Source: Phocoena phocoena
Lineage: Eukaryota > Chordata > Mammalia > Artiodactyla > Phocoenidae
Assembly (NCBI RefSeq): GCF_963924675.1
Contig: NC_089225.1
Span: 85,843,951-85,907,950, forward strand
Reading direction: 5' to 3'
DNA length: 64,000 nucleotides
Below, one piece after another: positions 37,501 to 52,500 of the stretch. Each line of letters starts with the position of its first letter. Position 1 is the stretch's first letter. A program made the translations under genes and the position numbers. The notes under the pieces were generated by a model, which was given only the letters and a program-made list of their open reading frames with translations, was not told where the DNA came from and searched no databases.

Positions 37501-40500
37501 CCTGCATCGGCAGGTGGACTCTCAACCACTGCGCCACCAGGGATGCCCTTTATTGTTTTATTGACAAGAGAACTACAACACCCTTTCCCTAATATGGGAT
37601 TTTGACTGTCATCCTCAAAGCTGTGGAAAGGTCTGAATCTCCAATGTCCAAACCTAGCTTTCAAATCTGCCTTTTCCTCGAGGCCAGAGAAGCTCTGGCG
37701 TGAGCTGCTTCCACAAAGCCTCATCATTCCTCTGGGTTCAAGGAATGTTCTCAGTTGTCTGCACAAGGCGGCAGCAGAGCATCACGGTTGCAAAGCAGGC
37801 ACCCTGGATTCGGTCGGTAGCCTCTGCCACTTGCTAACCATGTGAGCTTAAGTTTAAGTTATTTAGTGGCTCTGCAAATTAGGCATAATAATACCACATT
37901 TATACAGAGTTGTAACAGGCTTTACACGAAATGATCCATGTGAAATACACAACCTAACACTTGTTCAACATTTAACAAATGTAACAAGTTCCTACTATAT
38001 AGCACAAAGAACTATAGTCAATACCCTGTGATAAACCGTAACGGAAAAGAACATGAAAAAGAATATATATACGTTTAACTGAACCACTTTGTTGCACAGC
38101 AGAAATTAACACAACATTGTAAATCAACTATACTTCAATAAAACTTTTAAAGAAGCAAAGAATGTAAACTATTGTTATTGTTATTATTATGGATGGTTCC
38201 AAAGTATTTAACAGCATTTTTTGGTAACAAAAGACAAAAAAATTTCCCCTTAAGGAACAAAAACATCTAGCGGTCAGAGTATGTGTCAATAGAACTTAAC
38301 ATTCCATTAATTATAGAAGGTAAAATAAAATGTATTATAAGCAGGATCACTCATACAGGAAATTACTGACCCCCCAAAATCAACTGAGTTCTAGATGTGT
38401 GAGAAGGACCACAAAAAAATAATCTGGAGAGATGCAGCTCCAACTCCAGACCCGTTTGGAGAGTGACGGTCCATGTAATAGTGACGAATGACTCTACCTC
38501 AGTCCTGTGATGGGGAAGTTCCTGCAGATTCGGCATCGAACAGGGTGAGTGACCATTTCAGTGGCTGACAGTCGGTAGCAGGTCGGGAGCCACAGGAGGA
38601 TGGGAGGCTCAGATTGTAACCAGGATAGGAATTTCTCTTCTCTAATTGTTGAGCTCAGCACCTGAAAAACGATGGCACACTCAGATGCGTTTCTAGGCAG
38701 AACTTTGGTCTCTTGTAGAGATGAAAATGTATTTTCATCCTCTCTTCTGGCTCTGTTTCTGTAGGCTCTGCTTAAGAAGTTTACCACACGCGAAGTCGGG
38801 GCAAGTCTACCTCTAAATTAGGTTGTCTAGGATGCGGTGCAGAGTAGTAGGTCTGTGATTTAAATGGGTCAGCAGTGGCGTCTGCCCCCCCAGGTCCAAG
38901 GGACATGTGAATGGCACTCACCCCTTGGAAACAGCTGCGTGTAGCACTCTCCACAGAGCACAGAGCTCGACTTTCCCCCATGACAGTCGGGATCTACAAG
39001 AGGCAAGAAACCCCACGTCAGCGATCAAGAAATGGAGAAATAGGTGGCCACCAGTCATGCCTGAGCGGTGGCGCTTACGGCCATGGCGTCACAAGTATCT
39101 GGTGTCTGAGGCTGGATGAGCCGTCTCAGTCTAGGCAAACAAGACATGTGTGGGTGTTGTGCGGTGTTTGAATAGAGATAATGAATGAACAAGTGGGAAG
39201 AAGTGGAGCTGGGAGGAGGAGTGAGAAGAAAGTCTGGCAGTGGGGGAAATACAGGGAGGGCTCGCATTGTTTCTCTTCTTTTGACCCCAGTCAAATATTT
39301 AATCGTTCTTTGCCCTTGTGCACCTATGAATTACAAGTAACGACGATACTGTATCAAAGTTCAGGGCAGTTTTAAGGAAACCTTTTCAAACACTTTCATG
39401 TCGTCTCATTTTCACAAATCCCAATTTCTGAGGTAGGGCAGTCATTATCCTTGTTTAAAGCAAGGAGTAAGTGAGATCTGGTATTTTGTCCAAGGTACAA
39501 CAGACAAGCAAGAAAACAAACAAACAAATGCAAGTTAGCTGCAGAATTGAGATCTCACTCTAAGACTACTGACTCTGTTGAGGGGTTCTCCCAAAGCTTT
39601 GTCACACCCAGTCCTGATGTGGATTCCAATGGCTTGGTTTATACTACCCCACTCAATGGTTTCCATCTTTCAATCAGTCCCATTAAGGAGTTTAACTAAG
39701 GGACCGAGAACCCCTTGTGACTGCCGAGATGGCCAGGGACTTGGCCCTGACATTATCTATATGCACAGATACATGTACCTGTCACCTCCATTTATGCCCA
39801 TTTGGTTGTGGGTCCCAGTTTCACATCTGATGTCTTCTACAGCACAGTCTGTCAGCAGGCGTTGCTCCCAAGCTCAGAAGTAATTTCAAAGACCCCCCTG
39901 CTGAGTCCATCAACTCGAATAAACATTCTTCTAATCAGGAAAGTGGCACTTAGAGCCACTTTGCTGACAATTAGCCAGACAGAAGTCAACAAACATTTGC
40001 GTAATCCTGACAAGATGGCTTGTACTTTAAATTGATAATAACCCCATCACCAGCTGAATAAGTACTATGCCTTATTTGGCTTTTGTCTGAAAAAATAACT
40101 CACTAACCATACTTTGGCCTGAGAGTGCTGATGAGCTAACTGGAGCACTTATTTGGATGGCGTCCTTGAGCCTTGAGAAAGGGGGTTAGCCTCATTTGTA
40201 AAATAAGGAATGTGGATCAGATAGGACCCACTTACCAGCTCTGTGATTCTGACACCAGTCAAAAGAAAATTCACTTCTGTGGTGGGTTCTAACCTACACT
40301 TTTGGCTGTTAAGTGTGTGCACAAAGATTTTGTGGATGAATTGCCCATTGGACTAATTTCTTGCAGGTGTTCTACGGAAGGACGCAGTGTGGCTGGATAG
40401 CATGCCAGCACAGGCAGAACACCACTTGAAATGATAATGACGATTCTTGCGTGAGGAGTTGGGATTACACGGTAGGGCCTGGAGTTTTCTGTGGGAACCC

Positions 40501-43500
40501 ATCTCAGTGTTCTTAATGGTAGTAAATGGGATGATAATTTGCCGTGCAAATCTCCACCTTCCTAACAGCTTTCTCAGAAGCCTACTAATGCATTGGAGGG
40601 GAGACAGCGCTGCAGGAGCTGCCATGCGGCAGCTCATTGACCTCAGTTGAGCCTGAAACAAGGGCAGATTTTTAGGGCCTCTTGGATGGGGAGCGAGCCT
40701 GGGGCCGGCTGTAGTAGTGAGGAAACAGCACAGGATTTCAGGAGGAGGAAAATACCCCTCCGTCCATCTTCTTTCATTACATCCACCTCAACACCTTAGT
40801 GTAACAAGCCTGGTTGCACAAAAGGATGGACAGATTTTCCCAGTCTCCCTGGCTCCCCGCAGCTTGAGTCCTAAGATGTTGGGATTGATGGGGAAGTAGC
40901 TCCTAAACATGCCTGGAGTCAGCAGAAAACAGGGCCCATGTGCTGCAGCAACCACCAGAGCGGCTCTTAAATAACTACATACGATGTTTGAACCTTAGGA
41001 ATTAAAAAAAAAAAATCATCGCTCCACTTAAAAAATATGAACATCTTACATATTCTTTGGAATTTACAGAGTACATTAAATACTAATTATTACAATCAAT
41101 ATGAACATAAACTATTACTATTAAGGCCAAATCAAAGCAAAGGTAATTTTGGATAGGTTTTTCTAAATCATATTCCCTGTCTGATAAGCTCTTTCCTTAC
41201 CCACTCCCACTTGTAACATAATTATCCCCAGTTCAGAATCCTCGGCTCTGAAGGGTACCAGAATAGGTCACCCCCAAATACGAGCCCTTGGCATACGTAT
41301 TGTTTTGAACTAAAGGCCATTGAGAACCAGTAGATGCAGAAAAAGCTATAAAAACAGGGCACAGCTTTTCCTTTTGTAAAGGAAATTTACATTTATAAAG
41401 GAAATTTCTTTTTACCAATAGTGTCTCCCTCTCCCCATCAGGAAGAGGAGGACTCTTAACAACACTTATTAATGGAAAACTCACAGACTTAAATCTGCAT
41501 AACAAACCTTACTAAACAACCCTTGTTCACCATCTATTTCCCAGTCACTTTCTCATAACTTGCCTCCCCCCACCCAGAAGCCCAGAGCCCCCTTCCCTTT
41601 GTTTAGTGTAAAATAATTTACAAGCCTGAGTTCCATCCACCTCTTTGAGTTACTCATCACTGGGTGTTCCCATGTGTATGCACCATACACATTTAAACTT
41701 TGGTTTGTTTTTCTCTTGTTAATTCTGTCTTTTGCCAGTCCAATACATAGGGTCCCAGTCACAGAACTTAAGATGTTTCAAGGAAAAAGAAACTTTTTTC
41801 TCCCCTACAGTCCAGACCCAGCGGAAAAATGACAGAAAATTACTATGGCTTCACAGTGAGGAAAACCTAGTTTGGGGATTTTACAGAGGCTTGAAGAAGA
41901 ATAGACACATCCTTGAAATAGGGGTAAAAGATACAGGAGGACAGTGACCACTGTACACAAGATAATCCAGAGCCTGCTTAACCCATTTGCAGAAGATCTT
42001 GCTTGTTTACATGATTTTACATCATTTTAATATTTAAGAAACATATTTACTTTAAGGAGGTTAATTCCCTTGCCTAGTATGGATAAAAACAACACTACAT
42101 TTGCACATTCTTAAAGAATAGGAAATGATGGAAAGCAACTATTTGAGTATTTGGGGTTGCATTTCATCTATGTTTCCATTAAGCACCGTTGAAGGCTTTA
42201 GTATCAAGAATTTTTCAAGCCATAAAGATAAATGAGATAAAATTCTTGCCCTTGAGAAGCAGCCTAGTGGGAAAAGCATATACCTAGGACATAATTGCAA
42301 CAACATTTGACAAGTGCTATAACAAAATTATGTACAAGAGTTAAAGGAGCTTTCAGTGAGGAGGTGACTGATATTTGAGTGATCTTGAAAGACAAACAGT
42401 ATTTGTCAAGTGAAAGGAGAGGCAGTGGTGTTGCAGACAGATTGCACCTGCACAAGTCAGGCATGGAGAACTTGGTGCATGTCAGGTACAGTAACAATTT
42501 TGATACGCAAGAGTGACAATGATGGAAGGAAAACTTAAACACTGTGGAATATGCAAAAGAAACCACTGGATATTGTTTCAATGGGGATTATCTGAACCTA
42601 TAGAGATATGCATCACTGTCTTTGACTAAGCTATTTTATAATTTTGTAGACATTAATGTTAACTTGTAGACAACTGATCACAATGCAAATAATTCTGATC
42701 TATAGACATACAAATAAATTCTGTCCTGGTTGAGGGACAACCCTCCCCTTCAGCCCAAAGTCAGTCTTGGGTCCACCTGCAAATTCATTGTAACATTCTT
42801 AATCTATCAGCTTGTCTGTTCTTTGGTTATTTCTTTCAACTAGTTGTAACTTACTGGAGCCCTCTTCTAATTAACAAATTAAATAAAATTTTGAATACAT
42901 GTTCATTTTATATTTGTATAAGTATCATGATTTACCTCTTTCTGAAAAGAGAAGGATTGAGTCAAATCATGAAAGCTTTGCCTGTGATGCTGAGTTCAGG
43001 TTTTATTCTATGACAGAATATGGCCAACGAAGAATTTTAGGCATTTACATTTACATTTTGGAAGAGTCACTGGCTGCTGTGTGGAGGAAGAGTTGCAGAG
43101 AGGAGAGGATTGCGTTGGGCAAACCAGTTAGGAAGCAATTGCAATAGATCAGCCTATATTCAGATAATACCAGGTAAAGAGGAGAGAGGTTGCATGGAGA
43201 GCTATATTAAGGTAGAACTGACACTGTAAAAATCAGATCCTTTAATAATAAATGTGACTAATATAACTGGAACAAATTTAGAATTCTTAAGTATTAGAGG
43301 TTTACCTGTTGTAGATCTGTTAGTAGGTTTCTCAAAATCCTTCGAGTCATGCGTCCTCCAGAATTATAACCTCCCCTGTTATTTTCTGCATAGAGCTGAA
43401 AAAGAGCTAGACACATAAGGGGGGAAAGAAATCTTTAAACTGAATACTTGCTATATATCTTCGAAGAATATGTGCTTTGAATTCTAAACAGTTTATTTGT

Positions 43501-46500
43501 GGCTATAAAGGCGAAAGTTATAATTCTTGGTTATTTGCTTGCTGTTTTGAAGGCTTCCCAAACTAAATAATTTGATACCTAATGAAGACCCATTCACGTT
43601 TCAACTTTTTGGTAATCTAGCACATCGATGACAAAGACCACAAGGTTGGTAAATGGCGATGTGAGCAGAGTCTGTCTTTAAGGGAATAATAACTACTGGT
43701 GTCTGAATAATCCCTATACAAATAAATATCAAGGATAACCAAATTATGAATAGTTAGAAAGCATAAATCAACATCTTGAAAAATTCTAAGTCTTGCTGAG
43801 TACTTGTCGAACCAGAGCAGTGTGGCGGGAATACAGGAGTGAGTGAAGCCGATAACGTGTTGGAGAGATTTGGTGGTCACCGCACTTCAGACATTCAAAA
43901 CTCCTACATATGTTACCTCTGTATTTTGTAAGAGGACTATCCCCCGAGAGGGCAATCAGGGCGGCGGCTGCAGGTCCAAGCTTGAGAAAACCCGTTCCCG
44001 AGCTGCATGGCAACAAAACAGAGATACGAATGGGGAAGGCAGGGTTATTCTTGGTGAAGTGGTTTATAAAAACCATGACTATGAATGGACATTTCTTTCT
44101 TTCTTTCTTTCTTTTGGCTGCACTGTGCATCATGTGGGATCTTAGCTCCCCAACAAGGGATGGAACCTGCGCCCCCTGCAGCGGTAGCTCAGGGTCTTAA
44201 CCACTGGACCGCCAGGGAAGTCCCTGAATGGACATTTCTGACACTGTGTTACAAGTTCACTCTTTTCATGGTCAGTTTTCCTATACTAGAATTTGACAGA
44301 ACTAAGAATTGAATGAAAATATTTAATCCTTCATTTATTCATTCATTCATGTGTTCAACAAATGTTTATTGGGTGCTTTCTCTGTACTAAGCACTGTCCT
44401 AGGCACTGGAGACACAGGCATCTTCCTGGGTCTTCCTGGGTTCTCCTGGACCAGGCAGTCTCACTTCCTTTAGGGCTCACAAGCTGGGAAACCAAACAAC
44501 AGAGACAAGGACCAAAAGGCAGGCAGAAGGAGCAAACATTTATATTAAAAAAAATCCCCCCATTCTCAGGCCCTCACTTAGAGCCTCGTCACCCTGTGCC
44601 CACTGGCTGTGCAGTTTCCAAACCTACAAAATACAATGTATCAAACGCTGGAGGATTGTTAGAGGCAGGCATTGATACAAGAAAGGAGAGCCCAAATCAT
44701 AATGCTTAAGGAGACTGAAATCATGAAAAAATAACTTGAGAACATGCTTATATACTATTTGTACAACAACAAAAATAAATAAATAATAAACTAGTAAGGA
44801 ATTTGCCGAGTGGTTAAACTGTGCTTGCCTTTGGGAGGCAGACTTTGGGGTGGTATTTCTTCTTCTTTGCTCTTTTCTGCACTTTCCAAATGTTTTATAT
44901 TTACTGTGAGCTTTTAGAACTCCATTCTACAGGATGAAGGCTAATGGGTCAAGACCACGTAAGATAAACACAACTGAAGTGGGGCAAAAAAGTGGTAAAC
45001 ACACACACAAACACACATCCCCAACACCACTGACTTAGAGCATGCATAATCAAGCCTTTGACAGGGTGTAAGCTGTTTGATGTGTGCCTCTCCAAGTCAT
45101 ATGTTGAAATCCTAACCCCCAATGTGATGGTATTTAGCGATGGGGCTTGGGAAGATGATTAGGTCACAAGGGTGGAACTCTTATGAATTGGATTGCTATT
45201 ACTACAAAAGAGACCCCAGAGAGCTCCCTCGCCCCTTTCACCATGTGAAGACACAGCCAAAAGATGGCCCTCTATGTACCAGGAAGTGGGTTCTCACCAG
45301 ACCCATCTGTCTGCCGGTGTCCTGACCTTAGACTTCCCAGCCTCCAGAACTGTGAGAAATAAATGTTTAAGTCACCCAGTCTACGGTAGTTTGGTATAGC
45401 AGCCCAGACTAAAACAATAGGTTAGCCATTTATGCACACGTTATTCAACTTTATCCCACAAGCAGAAACTGACAACTGGTTATAAAGGAATAAGCAAAGA
45501 CATATACTACCGGGGACTCAAGAGAAAAGTGTAATTTATATATATACATAGATGCATAATTGCCCTAGCAAAAGGTGTGCGTGCTTCTCTAGAGTGGAAA
45601 TGAGTCCATATGAAAATGTGGATTTTCCCCCTTTTTGCTGTCCATGAATCATTCATATTAGTGAGGTTGATAAGCATGTACTTCTTTGTTCCCCTCCTGA
45701 ATAATACATTTGAGGCAAACAAACAAACAAAGAAGCCTTCTTAGATATCAAGCCTTGAACAAATATTAGACAACCCCAACTGGTCAATGACCAGAGGCAA
45801 CTAAACACCCCCTGTAAGGTCACAGCATGGTCCCCTCAGCCTCACCTGTCATACATTGTTGTGAGAAGGCTCAGAGTGAGTTCCGAAGCTCTGGGGTGCA
45901 CCTGTCCTGGTTTTTCCACCCTGACTCTCTGAAACAGCTCCTGCAGAGCCTGAAAAAGCTGCTGCACAGAGACAGCACTTTCTCTTGCCTCCCAGAGACT
46001 CTGACGTAGTAGGACATGCTGAATCAGAGAACTGTCAATCAAGTCCACTGCAGGAAGCAAAGGAAACACTGCATCACCTCTGATCTGAACAAAAGGCTTC
46101 AAAAAAGTAAACATCATCTAGTCTTTAATGAAGACTGTTTTTTACGGCACCTGTTTTTTTAAGGGAATTACATATGGCCACTATTTGGATACATCTCTCT
46201 TGTGTATAATTCAAGTGTTCCTATTCTAACAGTTGATTTGATTTTGGAAAAGTGCATCTGTTTGTAAAGCATAGTTAGAACATTATTCCCAGCCTAACCT
46301 CTAGGATGTGGCTTTATAAAAGGAAATTAAAAGGGAAACAAGTGAGAAACTTGAAAATAGCTTTCCGAGGAAGTTAGGACACTGGTGAAAAGTTGGGAAA
46401 AACATTTTTATACTGTTTATTAAGTGGATTGAGAAAATTCATCTTTCATGTTCAAATATCATTTTTTCTTGTCTACAGCCTAGCTCGAGAAGGAATATTG

Positions 46501-49500
46501 TGTATAAAAATGCAAATGCATCACTTAAAAAACTCGGTGATCTTTATAAAAGAGCAGTTCCTGAATTAGACTCCTTAGGTCTCACCCTTGCTTTAGTAAT
46601 GTTTATTTTTTTGATCTTGGTCTCCTCAGTATTATTATCCAGAAAGGCACTTAATAAAACCAAAGTTGCTTACAAAAAAATCATGGTTTATTTCTTACAT
46701 ATTTTTTTATCACCTTCTCCTAAAAATGTTACAAGGCAATAAATATAAGGAAGAATGAAATAGAACTAACCCTATGGTTTCTTGCAGATGGAGGATGACA
46801 GACAAAATGAATAAACACCCACTTGTGCCATCTGAGATGGGGATGTCAGTGGCACCAAGAGCTGCTGGCATTTAAAATGCTTCAGACTGTGAAGTGATAA
46901 AACCCTGCACTTCTGTCTACTTCGTAAATCAACCTCACATACACAAATCTAGCACGTATAATAAAATTTTTTATTTGTTCTCTGATACTGCTTTTAAAGG
47001 GAGAGTCTAAGAAAGTGAGGGGTATGTTTTGGGATGTGACTGTGAAACGTGGCTGCATGTGGTAGAGACTGCAAACTCTTTTATCATTATTCAATCGCAA
47101 AACCTATCACCTCGGCCTGGCGTGCTGTATACAGGATGCTGCGTCTTCTGCCGAGACTTCTGTATTACAGCAAAACAGATAATAGTGGTGTCCATTAATC
47201 TCACCACCAGATTTGCGCAGGAACGCTCTCCGGCTCTCCAGATCCTGCTGCCTGGAGCTCACGATATGTTTATCTCGGTGTTAGGGACTTTTGTTTTCCA
47301 ATTTTTGTTTGGTTATCTGTTATAGGTAGAACTTTTCAACTTCTGATTTCGTGTACCGTTACTATTTCCCATACATATTATTTATATTCACTGTTTCTGA
47401 TGCAGGCGTAATAAAAAATTCAGAAAGGTACACCCTCGAATTACACTGTTTGTACTCACTCAGGCTCATATGAACAATGATGGAGGCTCATGTGAGCATT
47501 GGCTACTAACTTTCTTTAATAGGAGACATTCTCCAGGAAAATAACATGATTGAGGGTAAATTTTTAGTGAGCATCTTCTGCCTTTTGTTGATTTCTGGAA
47601 TAATATAAGTAATTTGTCTATATCAGTGATTTAGAAAAAAAATTTTTTAAGCCAAGAATCCCTTCTTCAAAGGATACTTTCACAGAAATGCAATATGGAA
47701 GATAGAGCAAAACAGAGCTGTTCTGGTAGAGCAGATAGCCTTTTGGGTTTTCTCTACTTGCCTCTACTTCCTTTTCCCACCTCGCTGGCCCTTTCTTACC
47801 CTACTTCACACCCATGTCCACTTTGTGAAACACAGTTTGAAAACCACTGGTCTATCTAACTTATTAGGCAGAGGCAAAATATTAAAAAAATTTCAACCTT
47901 TAGGAAAAATGACATATGTATGTGTATGTGTGTGTGTGTGTGTGTGTGTATAAAATACAATTTATATATATATATATAATACTATATATATATATAAAAC
48001 ACAAATTTTTTAGGTCTGCTGTAATAAATGTCATAAATTACACAAAGTGATTTTTTAAAAATGTAATACAGAACTTATTAGAAATCAGTAACTTCAGATA
48101 TGCTGAATGCCTGTTGTTTTTCACAGCCAGGACCCAAGTCACTTCATTTTGGAGAAATTTTACAGGATAAAAATTTTTACTGTATTTTACCTAGATAACG
48201 GTATAGGAAAAGAAACCATGGTATTCAATCAGATAAAATTTAATGCAAAAGAGTAATTCTCATGAAATTCTTAAGCGATTTTTAAACTTTATGGCCTGAG
48301 GATTATTCATCTGAACTTACTTTTGCAGGTTCAGAAAGAGATGGGGGTACAACTTAAAAATGCAAGTCTTAAGTAGCAGAAGGAATTTAGAAATGTTTAT
48401 ATTTGAATCTACAAGTTATATTAAACTAACTTATTTTGTGATTTTATTTTGCATCAATATTGGTATCCTGAAAAGGAAATAAACAAACAAAAAATTTGCA
48501 GAAACCAAGTAGGAACATTTTTTTAAAGAATTAAAATCCTCATCCGTGAATTATTGTCTATTGTCAGTCAGTGAAGCTACATGTGGGTGGAACACACAGG
48601 TGTATCTTCCACACTCCATCTTCTCTGTTACAAGTAGGGTAGATGCACAGGTCCAACCTTCTAGATCCAGCAGTCACTCACATGGGGGGAGTTTTTGGTT
48701 TTCTATGAATTTTACATTACACATCAGGGTCAGATTATTTCAAGTGTTTCAAGAGAACCTGTACTTACATTGGCACAAGGTTTGCACTGATCGTAATTTG
48801 AAGGCTGTTCTATAAATGGAATTCTCAATACTATTAAGAGCATCTGTAAAGAAAACATGAAATATCATAGATAAAGGACTGTCTCATTAGATAAATCACG
48901 TATCCTAGAAGGAAATCCTAGAGAGCATGTAGCCCTACTTTATTTTGCAGGTGAGGAAATCAAGTTCTAGAGCTCTCTTCCTACCTGGGAACAAATAATA
49001 ATGGACTACGCTATCCTAGACTGCAGGTGACCATAGAGAGCCTCCTCTGAGCCCACCAAACTAAGGGATCCCCCAGTGAGGAGACTCCTCCATGAAGCTG
49101 TCCACTTTTTATATAAAAATGAAATAGCCTATGAAACAATAAGACAAAAAACTATCTGTAGAATATAAATTCAGTTTGTTAATATATTCTAGTCATATGT
49201 ACACACATATTTATGCATCTATGAAAATGACTATCCATCCATTCATTCAGCAGATTTTTATTGAGCTCTTACTATATGGCCCTGGCATGATTCCAGGCTC
49301 TTGAAATATAGCAACTAACAAAACAGATAAAAATTCTTGCCCCGTGGAGCTTAATTTCTAGTGTCATTCATCAGATTGTTAACAGTGGATATCTTTGAGT
49401 GCTCGAATTCTTAGTTATTTTCTTCCTACTTGTCAATATTACTTAAATTTTCTATAAAGAGCATATGTTTTTTTTATAATCAGAAAAGAATTATACCACC

Positions 49501-52500
49501 AACATCACTACATCAGTGGCTAGCATTTCTGAGCACTTACCAGGCACTGAGTATGTATTCACCCCTTTCACAGTGTGGAGAAGAGAAGAGGAGAAGAGAA
49601 GAGAAAGCTGTGGAGCCATATCTAGGTAATAGAAAATGTATATGTAATATACAAATGCCCTGTACATTTGTATATGTAATAGAAAATGTATATGTAATAG
49701 AAAATAGAAATGATCAAAACATATGAAAAAAACAGTTGAAAAACTAATTACTATAGAAGACTTTTTGACGAGGAAAGACAGTCATCAAAGATAAACAACC
49801 ATAAGCAGAGCTAGTTTTGCAGGCAAATTCCTTTAAACTTTCAAGGGATAGGGGAATCCCTGTTACTCAACTCTTCTAAAAACTGGAAAAACTCAGAAAA
49901 CTTCCCAGTTTATTTTAGGAGGCTAACATAACTGTAATACCAACATTTGATAAAGTTTTATTGAAAATATTGTTATTGCTGAGAGAAACTAGTTAAATTC
50001 TGATTTCAGACTTTGAAGGAAATTGGTCTAATTGGCCAAGGAAAATCGTCCAATATGGGACGGTTTCAGCAGCAACTCAAAAGTCTGAAGTTTGAAGTCT
50101 CATCTAAATACCATCTAAATCAGATATATAAAAAATAAACAAATCTTATTTAAGATGAAATCAAAGATAAAACATAATATATTAGCAAACATTTTCAAGA
50201 ACATATTAAAGAATTATGTTCCATGATATGGAAAGATTTATTTCAGGAATTTAAAATTTGTTCAACAGTTAATTAATATATTAAGAGAAGGAAAAAAGTT
50301 ACTGAACCAGTGGATTCTCAAAATGCACTGGTAAAATTTATCAGCCATTCTGATTTTTTAAAAACTGGTACATGATCTAGGAGGAGAGGAAACATCCTTA
50401 AAATGTCAGAAATAAAAGGCAAATTTCGTATAAAAGTGAGATAGACAAAAGACATCCCTGTTAAAGTCAGGAAAAAGTCACCCCCATCCCCCTTTTCACC
50501 ACTGTGATCCAACTCTAGTCTGAAGCAGAGAAGTAAAATACAGGGCATCAGGACCACCCCTGTTCCCTCCACACTGTGCCAGATAGGGCGGAATCTCCTT
50601 GATAGACCTTGAAGGATAGCCCTCCAGGATGTCCGTATGAGTCCACTGGAGCTGGCATATAATAATAGAATTGGAACTTATTTGCTGTCCCTGTTTTGGA
50701 ATTCTAATCTACAAAAACAAATAAAAATAAGAGTTATAAATTTTAAGAAGGAAGAGATGTACAGATGTTCTGATTGCCTCTCTATCCAGATAATTCATGA
50801 GGATCATCTGCAGGTTGGCTGGATTTAGGACAATTGTATGAGAATCAATAACTTTCCTTTATATCAGTGGTTTTCAAACTTTATCTTCCATCAGATTGCA
50901 GAGCTTACCCCCAGAGTCTGGGTGGGGGGGCCTGGGTATTTCATTTCTAATCCCAGGCGATGCTCATGCTTTCGGTCCAGGAACTATACTTTGAGTACCA
51001 CCGCTTTATACCAAGAATAATCAGTTAGAACAGGTAATTTTTAACATCTTAAAAATGTCTAAAGTAAACAAAACAATGTGTAAGACCTTATAAAGCTTTA
51101 TTGAAAGCTGTATTAAAGATAATATGAATAAATGGAGAGATCTATTTCCTCCATTACTGGATATTCTTGGATTAGGAATGTTCAATAGCATAAGGATATG
51201 AATTCTCCCCTATAAATTTAAAGCAATTCCAACCCAAATTCCGACTACCATTTTGAACTTGACAAAATAGTATAAAATTAATCTGTAAGAATAAATGAAA
51301 TGTGTGATTATTTCAGGAACAGATAGAGTAAAGGAACAGGACAAAATCAGAAACTGACCTATGTATACATAGGGTTTTAGCATATGATAAAGATGATGTT
51401 TTAACTCAGTGAGAATCAACAACTTCCCTTTATATCGGTGGTTTATATCAATGAGGAAATTATAGATTATTTAATAAATAGTGTTGGGGCCATTGGATGG
51501 ATAACTATTTAGGAAAATATAATATAGGCACTTTAGTTCTGATCATAAACAAAAATAACACCAGAATGTATTACAGAGTTAAACATGAATTCTTAAAACT
51601 CTAAGACAATTAAAAGAAGAAATTTTTGGCAATCTTGAGGTTGAAAGATGTTTTAAAGCATGATTATAAGCCCAAATCCACAGCAATGTGTCTATAACTT
51701 AGTATGGTCCTATTTTTGTAAATGATAAAAACTAATAGCAAGAAAGAACACAATAAATACAGTAGGAAAGGTTATATATCAAACTTCTGTTTATCTGGGT
51801 ACAGGAGTACATCATGGGAGGGGTTTAATTTTTTACTTTCTATAACATGATAGCGATCTGAATGGTACTGGGGAGAGAAAATTGGGGGGAGATATGAGGC
51901 ACAATTTTCTAGGGAAATTGACAGGGATTGGTGGCTGATTGGATGTGGGAGGGAGACCAAGTGTAGGAAATAATGGGGGAGGATAAAGTTTTTGCATAGA
52001 GGTGGAATGGGAATTCATTTTCAACATCTGAGTTTGAGGTTTCTGTAAGACATCTGAATGGAGATGTCCAATAGGCAGTTGAAACTACCTCCCAGACACT
52101 TGGGAGTCCAGGATTCTGGAACTGGGACTTGTCCCCAGAGACTTGGGCTTGGAGTACAGGGAGTTGGAGGGCATGGTCCTTGGACTGCAAATCCTGGAGC
52201 TAAGGTGACCTGAGAGAATAGGCAGACATATTGGTCAAGGTATCTTTCTGAGAAGGCTTGTGGATCAAGCAGAGTCCAGGTGCGAGGCAACAGGTCAGAA
52301 ACTGGGAATGCTGGACTAGAGCCAGAGGGTTCCACATGGTGATGAAAAGGAGAAGCTTAAAGAGATTTCCCAGCATGGAGGGAGTAGGCATGAGAAAGTT
52401 TTAGAGTATTGCTGTCCAATAGGAGAAATACAGTATGATTCAAATATGTCACCTTAAATTTCTAGCAACTACATTTTAAAAAGCAAGAAGAAACAGGTGA

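Larger units (their letters stand above)
34027..38497 (-). other. DYTN: DYTN intron 7
   Basis: The 4.5 kb intron contains three CHR SINEs in mixed orientation, two MIR fragments (about 36110-36330 antisense, 37780-37965 sense) and an L1 3' end. I can name nothing at 34100-34790, 35100-35720 or 36600-37330. Confidence 0.75.
44003..45845 (-). other. DYTN: DYTN intron 3
   Basis: The 1.8 kb intron carries a short tRNA-derived SINE, an old MIR/L2-related fragment (about 44325-44470) and an MLT1-type LTR. Nothing else is recognised. Confidence 0.75.

Noticed and set aside
40353..40661. 102-codon minus-strand frame in intron 5
   Set aside because: No recognisable domain, and it overlaps equally long frames on other strands. 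There is no phase relation to the neighbouring DYTN exons.
46500..46742. 80-codon plus-strand frame with a hydrophobic segment in intron 2
   Set aside because: No start context, splice sites or family resemblance. AT-rich sequence often yields hydrophobic frames of this length.
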